Source: an uncultured Prevotella sp. (lineage in GTDB: Bacteria; Bacteroidota; Bacteroidia; Bacteroidales; Bacteroidaceae). From it: a DNA stretch of 64,000 bases. A program made the translations under genes and the position numbers. Below the pieces are notes generated by a model, which made no database searches, had not been told where the DNA came from, and was given only the letters and a program-made list of their open reading frames with translations. Positions 9,997 to 18,548 of the stretch are shown one piece after another (position 1 is the first letter of the stretch; each line of letters begins with the position of its first letter). Where the stretch lies: NCBI GenBank assembly GCA_905233245.1, contig CAJODK010000014.1:29637-93636 (forward strand), written 5' to 3'.

Positions 9997-10934
9997 ATGA
10001 TAGAGAAGCATATCATATTGGAAGACATTGACCCCGTGACCTTCTACGGCGTCAACAATGCACACCTGCAGATGGTGCGCTCACTGTACCCAAAACTGCG
10101 CATCATGGCGAGGGGTAACGTCATACGTGTCTTGGGTGACGAAGAGGTGCTATGTCATTTTGAGGACGATATGGAGCGACTGCGTCAGCATGTCCTCCGC
10201 TACAACGTCCTCACCGATGAAGACATAGTAAATATAGTAAAGGTGAGGGTTAATGTTAGCGCTGATAATAGTTCCGCAATTGTCTATTCCATGTCTGGCA
10301 AGCCCATCAAGGCTCGTTCCGAAAATCAGCAGGCACTCATTGACAGCTACATGCGCAATGATATGGTCTTCGCCGTAGGCCCTGCCCGTACCTCTCAATA
10401 GCACTCGCCGTCAAAGCGCTCAAGGAGAAGACGGCACGCAAGATTATCCTCTCTCGTCCTGCAGTCGAGGCGGGCGAGAAACTGGGCTTCCTGCCTGGTG
10501 ACATGAAGGATAAGATAGACCCGTATCTCCAACCTCTCTACGATGCTCTGGAGGATATGCTCCCACAGGTCAAACTGCAGGATATGATGGACAAGCATAT
10601 CATACAGATAGCACCACTAGCCTTCATGCGCGGACGCACACTCTCTGATGCCGTCGTCATCCTCGACGAGGCACAGAATACCACCCCCGCACAGATTCGT
10701 ATGTTCCTCACCCGCATGGGATGGAATACCAAGATGATTATTACTGGTGACCTCACGCAGGTTGACCTCCCCAACAGTCAGAAGTCAGGACTGCACTACG
10801 CCACCGAAGTACTCAAGGATATTGACGGCATCGGCATTGTGCGCCTCACAGACAAGGACATCGTTCGACATAAATTAGTAACAAAAATAGTAAACGCATT
10901 TGACAACAATGAACAACTCTCTCACAAAAACTGA
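9997..10934 (+). pseudogene. phoH: phoH-like ATPase, frameshifted with Walker A loop lost
   Basis: PhoH-family proteins are cytoplasmic P-loop ATPases linked to RNA metabolism. The N-terminal half (9997-10401, starting MIEKHIILEDIDPVTFYG) reads to GPARTSQ then TAG. The C-terminal half continues in another frame from IALAVKALKEKTARKIILSR (10411 on) through the Walker B-like motif VVILDEAQNTT to the stop at 10934. The family has GPAGTGKTY-type residues at the break. Here the DNA is about 13 bases short and the P-loop Gly-Lys-Thr is gone, so neither half can be an active ATPase. The rest is well conserved, so the lesion is recent or a sequencing error. The 3' end overlaps purC by 26 bases. Start chosen at 9997 because a promoter box occupies the earlier in-frame ATG at 9976. 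Confidence 0.85.
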
Positions 10935-11862
10935 ATTCTCCTTCCCTGGACAGACCGCTGTCTATCATGGTAAGGTTCGCGACGTTTACACTATCAATGA
11001 CGACCTCATGGTCATGGTAGCCACTGATCGCATCAGCGCTTTTGATGTAATCCTCCCTAAGGGAATCCCCTTCAAGGGACAAGTGCTCAATCAGATAGCA
11101 GCGAAGTTCCTTGATGCTACTAAGGACATCTGTCCCAACTGGAAACTTGCTACTCCCGACCCACAGGTTACCGTAGGTCTCAAGTGTGAGGGCTTCCGCG
11201 TGGAGATGATTATCCGTGGCATCCTCACAGGTTCGGCTTGGCGCGACTACCAGAAGGGCGTACGCGAGATTTGTGGTGTAAAACTTCCTGAAGGAATGCG
11301 TGAGAACGAGCGCTTCCCAGAGCCTATCATCACTCCTACCACTAAGGCTGACGAGGGACACGACCTCAACATCTCCAAAGAGGAAATAATCACTCAGGGC
11401 ATCGTATCTCGTGAGGACTACGAGGTGATGGAGGACTACACTCGCCGTCTCTTCGCTCGCGGTCAGGAGATTGCCGCTAAGCAGGGCCTTATCCTCGTGG
11501 ACACCAAGTACGAGTTTGGCAAGCGTGACGGCAAGGTGTATCTCATCGATGAGATTCACACCCCTGACTCTTCCCGCTATTTCTATGCTGACGGCTATGA
11601 GGAGAAGTTTGCCAAGGGTGAACCTCAGAAGCAGCTCTCAAAGGAGTTTGTGCGTCAGTGGCTCATCGAGCACAATTTCATGAACGAGCCTGGTCAGCAG
11701 ATGCCTGAGATTACGGACGAGTATGCAGAGTCTGTGGCTGAGCGTTACATCGAACTATACGAGCACATCGTAGGCGAGAAGTTCGATCGCACTACAGACC
11801 AGTCTGACATCAATGCACGTATAGAGAAGAACGTTACTGAATGGTTGAAGTCGAAGGCGTAA
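10909..11862 (+). CDS. purC: SAICAR synthase (phosphoribosylaminoimidazole-succinocarboxamide synthase)
   Basis: Ligates aspartate to CAIR with ATP to give SAICAR in de novo purine synthesis. The protein opens [20 protein letters not shown] and contains the KVRDVY nucleotide-binding turn, [14 protein letters not shown] and the substrate motif [18 protein letters not shown], all typical. Length 317 residues fits the longer Bacteroidota/eukaryote-like form. The start at 10909 is preferred over the in-frame ATG at 10900 by family fit. It overlaps the phoH 3' end by 26 bases and its own end overlaps the next gene by 22, suggesting translational coupling. Confidence 0.95.
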   Translation: MNNSLTKTEFSFPGQTAVYHGKVRDVYTINDDLMVMVATDRISAFDVILPKGIPFKGQVLNQIAAKFLDATKDICPNWKLATPDPQVTVGLKCEGFRVEMIIRGILTGSAWRDYQKGVREICGVKLPEGMRENERFPEPIITPTTKADEGHDLNISKEEIITQGIVSREDYEVMEDYTRRLFARGQEIAAKQGLILVDTKYEFGKRDGKVYLIDEIHTPDSSRYFYADGYEEKFAKGEPQKQLSKEFVRQWLIEHNFMNEPGQQMPEITDEYAESVAERYIELYEHIVGEKFDRTTDQSDINARIEKNVTEWLKSKA

Positions 11863-12578
11863 AACCATATTCGCAGGATGGCGAGAAAGCTCCGCAGGTA
11901 GAGACGATGTTCGACAACATCGCCCCTACCTACGACAAGCTCAACCACCGTCTCTCCCTGAATATCGACCGCTACTGGCGCTCTCGTGCCATTAAGGCTC
12001 TAAGGGCTACCCTCTCTTCTCCACAAATCCTAGATGTTGCTACCGGCACTGGTGACTTCGCCATCCTCATGGCTCAGCGACTACACCCAGAGCACATTAC
12101 GGCGACGGACATCTCAGAGGGGATGATGCAGGTGGGTCGCAGGAAGGTCAGCGAACTGGGATTGCAGGGCGTTATCTCCTTCGAGAGAGAAGACTGCACC
12201 GCACTCTCCTATCCCGACGCCTCCTTCGATGCTGTCACTGCCACCTTCGGCATACGCAATTTCCAAGACCTGGAGCAAGGGTTACGCGAGATGCACCGAG
12301 TGCTGCGTCCTGGTGGTTCTCTCTGCCTCCTCGAACTCTCCACTCCCGTTTGCACTCCATTCAAGCAACTCTTCACCCTATACAGCCGCTTCATACTACC
12401 TCTCTACGGACGTCTCGTCTCTCACGACTCACAGGCATACTCCTACCTCAATCGCTCCATCGCTGCCTTTCCGCAGGGTGAGACGATGCTCTCTATACTA
12501 AATAAGGTAGGGTTCCGTCATTCTGAGTTCAATAGATTAACCTTTGGCATTTGTACACTATACACTGCAACAAAATGA
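11841..12578 (+). CDS. ubiE: Demethylmenaquinone methyltransferase (UbiE/MenG)
   Basis: SAM-dependent C-methyltransferase for the last step of menaquinone synthesis. SAM-binding motif I reads [13 protein letters not shown] (residues about 56-68), and the family signatures [17 protein letters not shown] near the N-terminus and [20 protein letters not shown] further on are clear. 245 residues is the family length. The start overlaps purC by 22 bases and the stop overlaps the aroE ATG (ATGA). In an anaerobe with fumarate respiration, menaquinone is the expected quinone, which favours the MenG role. Confidence 0.93.
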   Translation: MVEVEGVKPYSQDGEKAPQVETMFDNIAPTYDKLNHRLSLNIDRYWRSRAIKALRATLSSPQILDVATGTGDFAILMAQRLHPEHITATDISEGMMQVGRRKVSELGLQGVISFEREDCTALSYPDASFDAVTATFGIRNFQDLEQGLREMHRVLRPGGSLCLLELSTPVCTPFKQLFTLYSRFILPLYGRLVSHDSQAYSYLNRSIAAFPQGETMLSILNKVGFRHSEFNRLTFGICTLYTATK

Positions 12579-13321
12579 AACGCTACGGTATCATAGGCAC
12601 TCCTCTCGGCCACTCGTTCTCTCCTGGTTACTTCAATGAGAAGTTCCACAACGAGGACATCGACGCCATCTACGAGAAATACGAACTCCCCGTCATCACT
12701 GATGTCATGGGGCTAGTCAAATACACGCCCGACCTCTGTGGCTTTAATGTCACCATCCCTTACAAGGAGAAGATTATGTCCTTCCTCGACATCGTCTCTC
12801 CTGAGGCACGCGCCATAGGAGCCGTCAACCTCGTGAAAATTACCAATAAGGAGAACGGGGAACGATTCCTCGAAGGACATAACACCGACGTCATCGGTTT
12901 CACTCGTTCCATACAGTCTCTCCTCAACCCCCTCTACCACAAGCGCGCGCTCATCCTCGGTACAGGTGGTGCGAGTAAGGCTGTAGGCTACGCCCTACGT
13001 CAATTCGGGCTCGACACTCTCCTCGTCTCCCGCTACCATAAGAACGACACCATCACCTACGACCAGATTACCCCTGAACTGCTTGCCGACTATACCGTCA
13101 TCGTCAATTGCACCCCATGCGGTATGTCTCCTCACTTCGATGAGTGTCCCTCTCTCCCCTACTCCGCCCTCACCTCGCACCACCTGCTGTACGACCTCAT
13201 CTACAACCCCGACGAGACCCTCTTCCTCAAGAAAGGACGCGCTCAGGGCGCCATCACTAAAAACGGCCTAGAAATGCTGCTCCTGCAGGCCGAAGCAGGC
13301 TGGGAAATTTGGAACAAATGA
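12575..13321 (+). CDS. aroE: Shikimate dehydrogenase
   Basis: Reduces 3-dehydroshikimate to shikimate with NADPH in aromatic amino acid and chorismate synthesis. The start ATG at 12575 overlaps the ubiE stop (ATGA). Substrate-binding residues are visible in [10 protein letters not shown], the catalytic Lys in [12 protein letters not shown], and the nucleotide loop in [13 protein letters not shown]. 248 residues is normal. The distal C-terminal part keeps [17 protein letters not shown]. The ABC-F gene follows with another ATGA overlap. Confidence 0.94.
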   Translation: MKRYGIIGTPLGHSFSPGYFNEKFHNEDIDAIYEKYELPVITDVMGLVKYTPDLCGFNVTIPYKEKIMSFLDIVSPEARAIGAVNLVKITNKENGERFLEGHNTDVIGFTRSIQSLLNPLYHKRALILGTGGASKAVGYALRQFGLDTLLVSRYHKNDTITYDQITPELLADYTVIVNCTPCGMSPHFDECPSLPYSALTSHHLLYDLIYNPDETLFLKKGRAQGAITKNGLEMLLLQAEAGWEIWNK

Positions 13322-15207
13322 TTTCTGTAGAGAATCTCAAAATAGAATTCGGCGTAAAGCCTCTCTTCACGGACGTCTCGTTCGTGATTAACGAGCGTGA
13401 CCGCATCGCCCTTGTCGGCAAGAACGGGGCAGGCAAATCTACCATGCTCAAGATTCTCTCTGGTCTCAAGTCCCCGACATCAGGTACCGTCGCCATACCC
13501 AACGACTGCTCCATCGGCTATCTCCCACAGGTTATGATACTTCAGGACGATACTACTGTGCGTGAAGAAGCCCGCAAAGCCTTTTCTGACGTGGATAAGA
13601 TGAAAGCTAAGGTAGACCGTCTGCAGAAGGAGATGGAAACACGCACCGACTATGAGTCTGACTCCTACATGGAACTTGTCGAACGCTTCACCACCGCCCA
13701 CGAGCGCTACCTCATGATGGGAGCAGAAAGCCGTGAGGCTGAGATGGAGCGCACTCTCACTGGACTGGGATTCCTGCGCACCGACTTCGACCGTCCTACA
13801 TCAGAATTCTCTGGTGGCTGGCGCATGCGTATCGAACTTGCCAAACTTCTCTTGCGACACCACGACGTGCTACTCCTCGATGAGCCCACCAACCACCTCG
13901 ACATCGAATCCATACAATGGCTGGAGCAGTTCCTCGCTCAAAGCTCGCAGGCAGTAGTACTTGTCTCCCATGACCGCGCCTTCATTAACAATGTCACTAA
14001 TCGCACCCTCGAAATCTCATGCGGGCGCGTCATAGACTATAAGGTGAAGTACGACGAGTATGTGGTACTCCGCAAGGAGCGTCGCGAACAGCAGTTACGT
14101 GCTTACGAAAACCAACAGAAAGAGATAGCAGATACCAAGGCCTTCATTGAGCGCTTCCGCTATCAGGCCACCAAGGCAGTGCAGGTGCAGCAACGCATAC
14201 GCCAACTTGAGAAGATAGTCCCCATCGAAGTCGATGAGGTGGACAACTCAGCCCTGCGACTTAAATTTCCTCCCTGTCTCCGCTCTGGCGACTACCCCAT
14301 CATCTGCGACTCTGTGAAAAAGACTTACGAGGAGCACCTTGTGTTCGCCGATGTCACCCTCACTATCAAGCGCGGTGAGAAAGTCGCTTTTGTGGGCAAG
14401 AACGGCGAGGGTAAGACCACCCTCGTAAAGTGCATTATGGGCGAGATACCCTTCGAGGGAAATCTCAAGGTAGGTCACAACGTACAGATAGGCTACTTCG
14501 CCCAGAATCAGGCACAACTCCTCGATGAAGACCTCACAGTCTTCGAAACCATCGACAGCGTAGCCCGTGGCGAGATACGCCTGCGCATCAAAGACATCCT
14601 CGGTGCCTTCATGTTTGGTGGCGAAGCCAGCGACAAGTATGTCCGTTACCTCTCTGGAGGTGAGCGTACACGCCTTGCTATGATACGCTTGCTACTGCAA
14701 CCCGTCAACCTCCTCATCCTTGATGAGCCCACCAACCACCTCGACATGGTATCAAAGGATGTCCTCAAGGAAGCCATCCGAGCCTTCGATGGCACGGTTA
14801 TTGTAGTGTCACACGACAGAGAGTTTCTTGACGGCCTAGTCGATAAGGTCTATGAGTTCGGTAATGGTAAGGTACGCGAGCACCTCGGTGGCATCTATGA
14901 CTATCTACGCACCAAGAATGCACAGACCATAGAAGAGAGCCTCAGGACCACCCCTCCTCCCCCTCCTAGTAAGTCTAGCCAGCCTAGTAAACCCAGTCCC
15001 TCTGGTAAGTCTGGCCCATCTAGCAAAAACAGGAAAAAAATGAAGACCCTCGAAGAGCAAATCGAGAAACTAGAGCAGCAGAAAGCCGAACTCGATGAGC
15101 TCCTCCTCCTACCCGAGAATGCAGCCAATATGCAGATGGTCACCCAATATACCGAACTCCAAGCCGAATTAGACAAACTCGAAGAAGAATACTTTTCATT
15201 AGAATAG
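13318..15207 (+). CDS. ABC-F family ATPase (Uup-like)
   Basis: Soluble protein with two ABC ATPase domains and no membrane segment, of the ABC-F group that acts on ribosomes. Walker A motifs are GKNGAGKST (residues about 34-42) and GKNGEGKTT (about 359-367); signatures FSGGWRMR and LSGGERTR and Walker B LLLDEPTNHLD / LILDEPTNHLD are present. The inter-domain arm carries the Arg/Gln-rich linker of the family. A Pro/Ser/Lys-rich tether (TTPPPPPSKSSQPSKPS) leads to a C-terminal coiled coil as in Uup. The tether DNA is itself repetitive (CCTAGTAAGTCTAGC-like units). The start at 13318 overlaps the aroE stop; a second ATG lies 9 bases upstream. Antibiotic resistance cannot be inferred. Confidence 0.92.
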   Translation: MISVENLKIEFGVKPLFTDVSFVINERDRIALVGKNGAGKSTMLKILSGLKSPTSGTVAIPNDCSIGYLPQVMILQDDTTVREEARKAFSDVDKMKAKVDRLQKEMETRTDYESDSYMELVERFTTAHERYLMMGAESREAEMERTLTGLGFLRTDFDRPTSEFSGGWRMRIELAKLLLRHHDVLLLDEPTNHLDIESIQWLEQFLAQSSQAVVLVSHDRAFINNVTNRTLEISCGRVIDYKVKYDEYVVLRKERREQQLRAYENQQKEIADTKAFIERFRYQATKAVQVQQRIRQLEKIVPIEVDEVDNSALRLKFPPCLRSGDYPIICDSVKKTYEEHLVFADVTLTIKRGEKVAFVGKNGEGKTTLVKCIMGEIPFEGNLKVGHNVQIGYFAQNQAQLLDEDLTVFETIDSVARGEIRLRIKDILGAFMFGGEASDKYVRYLSGGERTRLAMIRLLLQPVNLLILDEPTNHLDMVSKDVLKEAIRAFDGTVIVVSHDREFLDGLVDKVYEFGNGKVREHLGGIYDYLRTKNAQTIEESLRTTPPPPPSKSSQPSKPSPSGKSGPSSKNRKKMKTLEEQIEKLEQQKAELDELLLLPENAANMQMVTQYTELQAELDKLEEEYFSLE

Positions 15208-15210
15208 AAT

Positions 15211-16134
15211 ATGCCATTAAGATTACCCGATAACCTCCCCGCTATCAAGCTCCTCGAAGACGAAAACATCTTCGTCATCGATGAGACACGTGGTCATTCA
15301 CAGGACATACGTCCCCTGAAGATAGTCGTCCTCAATCTCATGCCACTAAAGGTAACCACCGAGACCGACCTCATCCGTCTGCTCTCCAACACCCCATTGC
15401 AGCTTGATATCACCTTCATGAAACTCAAGTCGCACACCTCCAAGAACACCCCCGTGGAGCACATGAAGCAGTTCTACATCAACTTTGAAGAACTGCGCAA
15501 CCGTAAGTTTGACGGCATGATTATCACAGGTGCTCCCGTTGAAGACATGCCCTTCGAGAATGTCACCTATTGGGATGAGATAACCACCATCTTCGACTGG
15601 GCACGCACCCATGTCACCTCCACCCTCTACATCTGCTGGGCAGCACAGGCAGCACTCTATCATTTCTATGGAATAGAGAAACACAAGTTACCTAAGAAAC
15701 TCTTTGGCATCTTCCCACAGGACATCAACCCAGACGAGGCAAACAAACCCCTCTTCCGTGGTTTCGACGATAAATTCAATATGCCGCAGAGCCGTCACAC
15801 GGAGATAAACTCCGAAGACGTGCTTGCTATCCCCGACATCACCGTCCTAGCCTCATCGCCAGTCTCAGGCATAGGCATCGCAGCTGCTCGTGAAGGCAGA
15901 GAAATCTTTGTCACAGGTCATCTGGAGTACAATCCTGACACCCTCGACAATGAGTACAAGCGTGACAAGGGCAAGCGTGACGACGTTGACCCGCCTAAGA
16001 ACTACTATCTCAATGACGACCCCTCACAAGGTCCTCTCGTCACTTGGCGCGCCCATGCCAATCTCTTCTATCACAACTGGATAAACTACTACGTTTATCA
16101 GAAAACACCATACGATATCGACGAAATCAATTGA
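15211..16134 (+). CDS. metA: Homoserine O-acyltransferase (MetA type)
   Basis: Activates homoserine with acetyl- or succinyl-CoA for methionine synthesis. The glutamine-amidotransferase-like fold shows the catalytic Cys in YICWAAQAALYHFYG (about residue 142) and the His/Glu pair in VTGHLEYNPDTL. Length 307 matches MetA. Acetyl versus succinyl preference depends on a residue I cannot decide by eye. The start lies 3 bases after the ABC-F stop, making it the last gene of the run that begins at phoH. Confidence 0.94.
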   Translation: MPLRLPDNLPAIKLLEDENIFVIDETRGHSQDIRPLKIVVLNLMPLKVTTETDLIRLLSNTPLQLDITFMKLKSHTSKNTPVEHMKQFYINFEELRNRKFDGMIITGAPVEDMPFENVTYWDEITTIFDWARTHVTSTLYICWAAQAALYHFYGIEKHKLPKKLFGIFPQDINPDEANKPLFRGFDDKFNMPQSRHTEINSEDVLAIPDITVLASSPVSGIGIAAAREGREIFVTGHLEYNPDTLDNEYKRDKGKRDDVDPPKNYYLNDDPSQGPLVTWRAHANLFYHNWINYYVYQKTPYDIDEIN

Positions 16135-16166
16135 TATTCATCAATTAAATCACAGAAACCCAAAAA

Positions 16167-16228
16167 CTTTCAACTTTCAACTTTCGTCTTTCAACTTTTC
16201 TTTGTACCTTTGCACTCGCTTTCGTAAA
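16167..16228 (+). promoter_or_regulatory. Heptamer array plus promoter cassette of tRNA-Lys
   Basis: TTTCAAC-type units (16167-16197) followed by TACCTTTG at 16205-16212 and a short leader ending TCGTAAA. By eye 61 of 62 bases are identical to the cassette before the tRNA-Val genes (32711-32772). Confidence 0.85.
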
Positions 16229-16232
16229 GCAT

Positions 16233-16305
16233 GCACCCTTAGCTCAGTTGGTAGAGCAACTGACTCTTAATCAGTGGGTCCAGGGTTCGAATCCCTGAGG
16301 GTGTA
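16233..16305 (+). tRNA. tRNA-Lys (anticodon CTT)
   Basis: Full cloverleaf: acceptor GCACCCT / AGGGTGT, D-arm GCTC...GAGC, anticodon stem ACTGA / TCAGT with loop CTCTTAA (anticodon CTT), and T-arm CAGGG TTCGAAT CCCTG, discriminator A. No CCA is encoded. Confidence 0.96.
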
Positions 16306-16310
16306 CAAAG

Positions 16311-16356
16311 AATAATCGCAAGAGCTTAGTTTACAAGCCCTTGCGATTATTTTTTA
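16311..16356. terminator. Rho-independent terminator after tRNA-Lys
   Basis: 12-bp inverted repeat AATAATCGCAAG / CTTGCGATTATT followed by TTTTT. The A-rich start of the left arm also lets it serve the convergent gene that ends at 16368. Confidence 0.88.
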
Positions 16357-16367
16357 TGTGATACACT

Positions 16368-17312
16368 TTATTTGTAGTTCACAGGCTGCAACTTGGCACC
16401 CAGCGCCTGCACTACGCCGTACTGCCCATTCACGGTCTTCTGCAAATCCATCTTCTGCATCATGTATTTACCGTTCTGCTTAACTATATTTGACTTTATG
16501 TCAGCAGAAACATTCACGCCCTTAGGCATATCTACTGGCGCCATAGCACTTGTGCTGCAGAGGTCGAGCATCTGACGAAACAACTCGCCCTGATTGTTCT
16601 GCCACTTAGCAGACTCAGCCTCCACCTTGTGAACCATTTCGTCGGAAGCATTGTACTGTGAGTGTCCCTCTATGACACGTGTCTTAATAGCCTCAGCCAT
16701 GAAGCATCCATGAGCCAAACTGGCAGACCCCTGCTGGATAGCAGCCTCAGCACGCTGATACTGCATGAGAGTGTATTCGCAGATATCCTTCAGGGCAATC
16801 TTCCTCTTGGCTATCTCTATGGCATACTCCTCACGGCTTCTGCGCTCGGTTATCATGTCCGACTCAGAAGGCCATGCCAGCATCCAGCCCTTGCTGCTGT
16901 TGACAACACCGCTCGTCGCATTGCTCATCGGATACTGCAGATAAACCATGTAGGTAGGAGTATCATATAGCAGCACCATGGCAAACACCTTGAAGTAGTC
17001 CAGTATAGGATTGTCAACGAAAGCCTTTGTCCAAGCATAGCGAGGTATTTCGTCAATAGGGAAAGCGTTCTTCTTGTCAGGACCATAAGTGATATATTCC
17101 GTCAGACCATAAGCCTCCGTAGAGCCTACCTTTGCAAATACCTTATTGAATATATCCATGTGCAACTTCACCTGCTGCATGTAAGCGGTAGATTTCCTGT
17201 CGCCACTGAAGGTAATTGACTTAGCCCAATCACCCAGTTCACTCTCCTTGCCCTTCCAGCGCCGTGGCCACGTCCTCCACGAAAACGCAGTCATTAAAGT
17301 CTCTAAAGTCAT
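16368..17312 (-). CDS. Uncharacterised 314-residue protein, N-terminus doubtful
   Basis: I do not recognise this family. The protein is soluble-looking, with mixed helix (AIEIAKRKIALKDICEYTLMQYQRAEAAI) and an aromatic-rich middle (YFKVFAMVLLYDTPTYMVYLQYP). No signal peptide is apparent. The first dozen residues (MTLETLMTAFSW) are encoded by degenerate TTAATGACT / TTTAGAGACT repeat units, so the annotated start may be repeat-derived and an original N-terminus may have been lost. The next credible start is uncertain. It converges with tRNA-Lys across the terminator at 16311. Confidence 0.6.
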   Translation of the reverse strand: MTLETLMTAFSWRTWPRRWKGKESELGDWAKSITFSGDRKSTAYMQQVKLHMDIFNKVFAKVGSTEAYGLTEYITYGPDKKNAFPIDEIPRYAWTKAFVDNPILDYFKVFAMVLLYDTPTYMVYLQYPMSNATSGVVNSSKGWMLAWPSESDMITERRSREEYAIEIAKRKIALKDICEYTLMQYQRAEAAIQQGSASLAHGCFMAEAIKTRVIEGHSQYNASDEMVHKVEAESAKWQNNQGELFRQMLDLCSTSAMAPVDMPKGVNVSADIKSNIVKQNGKYMMQKMDLQKTVNGQYGVVQALGAKLQPVNYK

Positions 17313-17615
17313 TAGTCATTAAGCAATGAAAACATCCCCTCGGAGCTCACTATTAAATATATATATATATTATAATAGTGCCACCCAATCCGTGTCCAAA
17401 ACCCTTAATGACCTTAATGACTAATGACAATGCCGAGCACCCCAAATGTTAAAAATCACAAGCCACACCACAGCCCCAGCAGAGAAATAGCCGATCCTCG
17501 CTAAGCAACAGCCAGTCCTTGCTAAGCAACAGCGCGCCCTAGCTATGCAAGGGCGTCCTTTCTTTGCAGTAACATTATGAGCGCCTAAATAACTAACTGA
17601 ACCACTAAATTATCT
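17313..17615. other. Gene-free spacer with AT hairpin and 21-bp repeats
   Basis: Holds TTAATGAC-type units at 17403-17427, an AT-rich hairpin at 17350-17384 (CACTATTA / TAATAGTG around an ATATAT core), and a three-unit 21-bp repeat at 17490-17552. No credible reading frame was seen. Confidence 0.7.
17490..17552. repeat. Three 21-bp units with GCTAAGC core
   Basis: Cores GCTAAGC at 17500 and 17521 and GCTATGC at 17542 are spaced by exactly 21 bp. Unit example: GCCAGTCCTTGCTAAGCAAC plus one base. It belongs to the same family as 50660-50823. Confidence 0.8.
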
Positions 17616-18548
17616 TTATCTCCTTCTGAAGGCTCGGGTGCGGGTGGCGATATTCCTGGCGAGGCAGTCACTGTAGAGCCAGGGTTCGCAGCTGTGGATG
17701 TCACCGACATTGATGAATCCGCGGTAGGCGGGGTACTCGGTGGCGCTGTAGCCGGTGGCTACGAGGACATGGTACTCGGGAGAGAGGGTGACGGTGATAG
17801 TGTCGTGGAGCGTGGCGGGGGTGGCGTCGGTGCGCCAGTTGACGGGATTGATGCAGACATCGGAGGCGGAGATGATGGGTACGATGTACCTGACGTCCTT
17901 CACGGTGTTGTAGCAGATGGTGACGCCTGTATCTGACTCGCCCTGGGCTGGACGGATGCGGGGACAGGAGGATATATCGGCCTGCGTCACCTTGTACCCC
18001 AGAACATAGGCGGCTGCCAACTGCTGATAGGTAGTGTCGGAGATGTGCTTGAGGAGTTCTACGACGGCTCTGCCACCCTGACTGAATCCTGCTATGATGA
18101 GGGGACGGCGCTGGTCGCGATGTGCCTGGAAATAGTCGAAGGCGTCACGGACATCGTCCATCGCCACGGAGAGGCGCTGGGTGAGGGTGTCCTCATTCTG
18201 CGTCAGCCACGCATCAATGGTGGTGTGGCGGTAGTAGGGTGCGAAGAAACGGTTGCCTGGCAACATATAGCGTGCTACCTTGTTGATTTCTATCGCCATG
18301 TGACTGCGGTGCGCTGCGCTCCACACGTCGGCGTAGTGGCAGGGTCGTCCGTCCGTGGTAGTCCAGTCTTCTTCCCACGTAGATACGACATAGAAGACGT
18401 CGGCTCCCGTGCCGTCGGCATCACCGTCGGCTGTCACCCACATTGTGGTGTCGCGGTAGTCGGGTGCTTGGGGAACGAAGTCTGCCGCCCACGTTCCCTG
18501 TGCCACTATGCACAGGAGTATGATTATGAGGTGTATTCTGTGAGACAT
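17616..18548 (-). CDS. DUF3089-type alpha/beta hydrolase, secreted
   Basis: A signal peptide (MSHRIHLIIILLCIVAQGTWA) precedes a protein with a lipase/esterase-like nucleophile elbow GFSQGG (residues about 162-167, IIAGFSQGGRAVVELLKHI). The N-terminal part (DVFYVVSTWEEDW, HRSHMAIEINKVARYMLPGNRFFAPYYR) matches what I know of DUF3089 proteins. A candidate catalytic His is present near the C-terminus (VGDIHSCEPW). Substrate unknown. The start lies inside the 3' end of the CobW-type gene (25-base overlap), so the two are probably co-transcribed. Confidence 0.8.
   Translation of the reverse strand: MSHRIHLIIILLCIVAQGTWAADFVPQAPDYRDTTMWVTADGDADGTGADVFYVVSTWEEDWTTTDGRPCHYADVWSAAHRSHMAIEINKVARYMLPGNRFFAPYYRHTTIDAWLTQNEDTLTQRLSVAMDDVRDAFDYFQAHRDQRRPLIIAGFSQGGRAVVELLKHISDTTYQQLAAAYVLGYKVTQADISSCPRIRPAQGESDTGVTICYNTVKDVRYIVPIISASDVCINPVNWRTDATPATLHDTITVTLSPEYHVLVATGYSATEYPAYRGFINVGDIHSCEPWLYSDCLARNIATRTRAFRRR

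Noticed and set aside
9976..10401. phoH as two separate small genes
   Set aside because: The two halves join into one PhoH protein when the missing P-loop is allowed for, and neither half is a known stand-alone domain.
10370..10425. Programmed frameshift in phoH
   Set aside because: No slippery heptamer is visible at the break, and the P-loop codons are missing rather than shifted.
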